Assembly: GCA_001315925.1 (NCBI GenBank)
Contig: BBBF01000009.1
Span: 1 to 48,295, forward strand
Length of the DNA: 48,295 nt
Source of the DNA: Thermocladium modestius JCM 10088
GTDB lineage: Archaea > Thermoproteota > Thermoprotei > Thermoproteales > Thermocladiaceae
Direction of reading: 5' to 3'
Made by a program: the position numbers and the translations under genes. Position 1 is the stretch's first letter; the number at the start of each line of letters is the position of its first letter. The notes under the pieces were generated by a model. That model had not been told where the DNA came from. It ran no database searches and saw nothing but the letters and a program-made list of their open reading frames with translations. Positions 48,221-48,295 of the stretch are shown here, piece by piece.

Positions 48221-48295
48221 GTGAAGATCAAGGGATTAACCAAGCTGCTCACCCTCCTCCTGTTGCTGCTGTTAATGGTTAGGTCGGCTGGGAGA
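48221..48295 (+). CDS. Secreted protein, N-terminal signal peptide only
   Basis: A GTG at 48221, 16-25 nt after CTTTTAACTT (48198-48207), opens a frame to the window edge: KIKGLTKLLTLLLLLLLMVR, a basic start followed by a Leu-rich hydrophobic core typical of a Sec signal peptide. Nothing of the mature protein is visible. Divergent from the DRG gene. Confidence 0.45.
   Translation, partial: MKIKGLTKLLTLLLLLLLMVRSAGR

Noticed and set aside
1..48295. CRISPR array
   Set aside because: No regularly spaced direct repeats were seen; the many identical G/C runs are not repeats with spacers.
1..48295. G-quadruplex regulation by the G runs
   Set aside because: The runs are scattered inside codons on both strands and seldom occur as four closely spaced tracts; run-length instability explains them better.

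Overview
The window is archaeal and most likely comes from a thermophilic crenarchaeote (Thermoproteota). The evidence is the information-processing set (primase large subunit PriL, aIF2-beta, NMD3, a Pno1/Dim2-like KH protein, a DRG-type GTPase, an AMMECR1 protein, a DUF106/EMC3-like membrane protein and a Sec11-type signal peptidase), the archaeal promoters (TATA boxes about 22-32 nt upstream of start codons, mostly leaderless) and the type of sugar-uptake and IS605 sequences present. The genus cannot be fixed from sequence alone; Thermoproteales such as Caldivirga, Thermocladium or Vulcanisaeta are my best guess. No rRNA, tRNA or CRISPR array was recognised.

Layout: 1-5.4 kb holds a secreted protein cut by the window edge, MarC, a degenerate HAD protein, a hypothetical protein, AMMECR1, and a divergent Pno1-like/PriL pair. 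5.4-11.6 kb has two MFS transporters, a roadblock protein, a site-2-type protease, a DUF106 membrane protein and a zinc-ribbon protein. 11.6-15.6 kb has a GC-rich candidate RNA, a HEPN/MNT pair, NMD3 and aIF2-beta, a small membrane protein, signal peptidase and an N-acetyltransferase. 15.6-16.6 kb is an IS605/TnpB graveyard. 16.6-24.1 kb is a sugar-uptake locus: TrmB regulator, palindromic operator, binding protein, two permeases, ATPase and a debranching-type glycosidase. 24.1-31.0 kb is a histidine-degradation operon (hutU-hutG-hutH-hutI) followed by an arginine-deiminase-family gene. Then come an IF2B-like protein, an unknown protein, a 241-bp inverted-repeat element and ilvD (31-34.6 kb), a TetR/MFS divergent pair with repeated operators (35-37 kb), two paralogous ferredoxins, an MBL hydrolase and a NUDIX hydrolase (37-40.5 kb). 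Last is a glycolate/lactate-type FAD oxidase, Fe-S subunit, glycerate 2-kinase and MFS cluster (40.5-46 kb), a Cas4-like nuclease, a DRG GTPase and the signal peptide of a further secreted protein.

The dominant oddity is the abundance of G or C runs of 6-8 bases. In conserved proteins many of these runs are exactly three bases longer than the family alignment calls for, giving an extra Gly or Pro. Others are one, two or four bases too long and break the frame. A few short G/C runs are one base too short. About 30 of roughly 50 genes are interrupted or show hidden double shifts, including genes expected to be essential. This is either a G/C-homopolymer artefact of the assembly or a genome with unstable G/C tracts and recoding; sequence alone cannot decide. 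I therefore annotate interrupted genes as single CDS spanning their pieces and name the breaks.

Functionally the cell imports an oligosaccharide through an ABC system and debranches it, degrades histidine to glutamate, oxidises a 2-hydroxy acid and phosphorylates glycerate, and makes branched-chain amino acids (IlvD).
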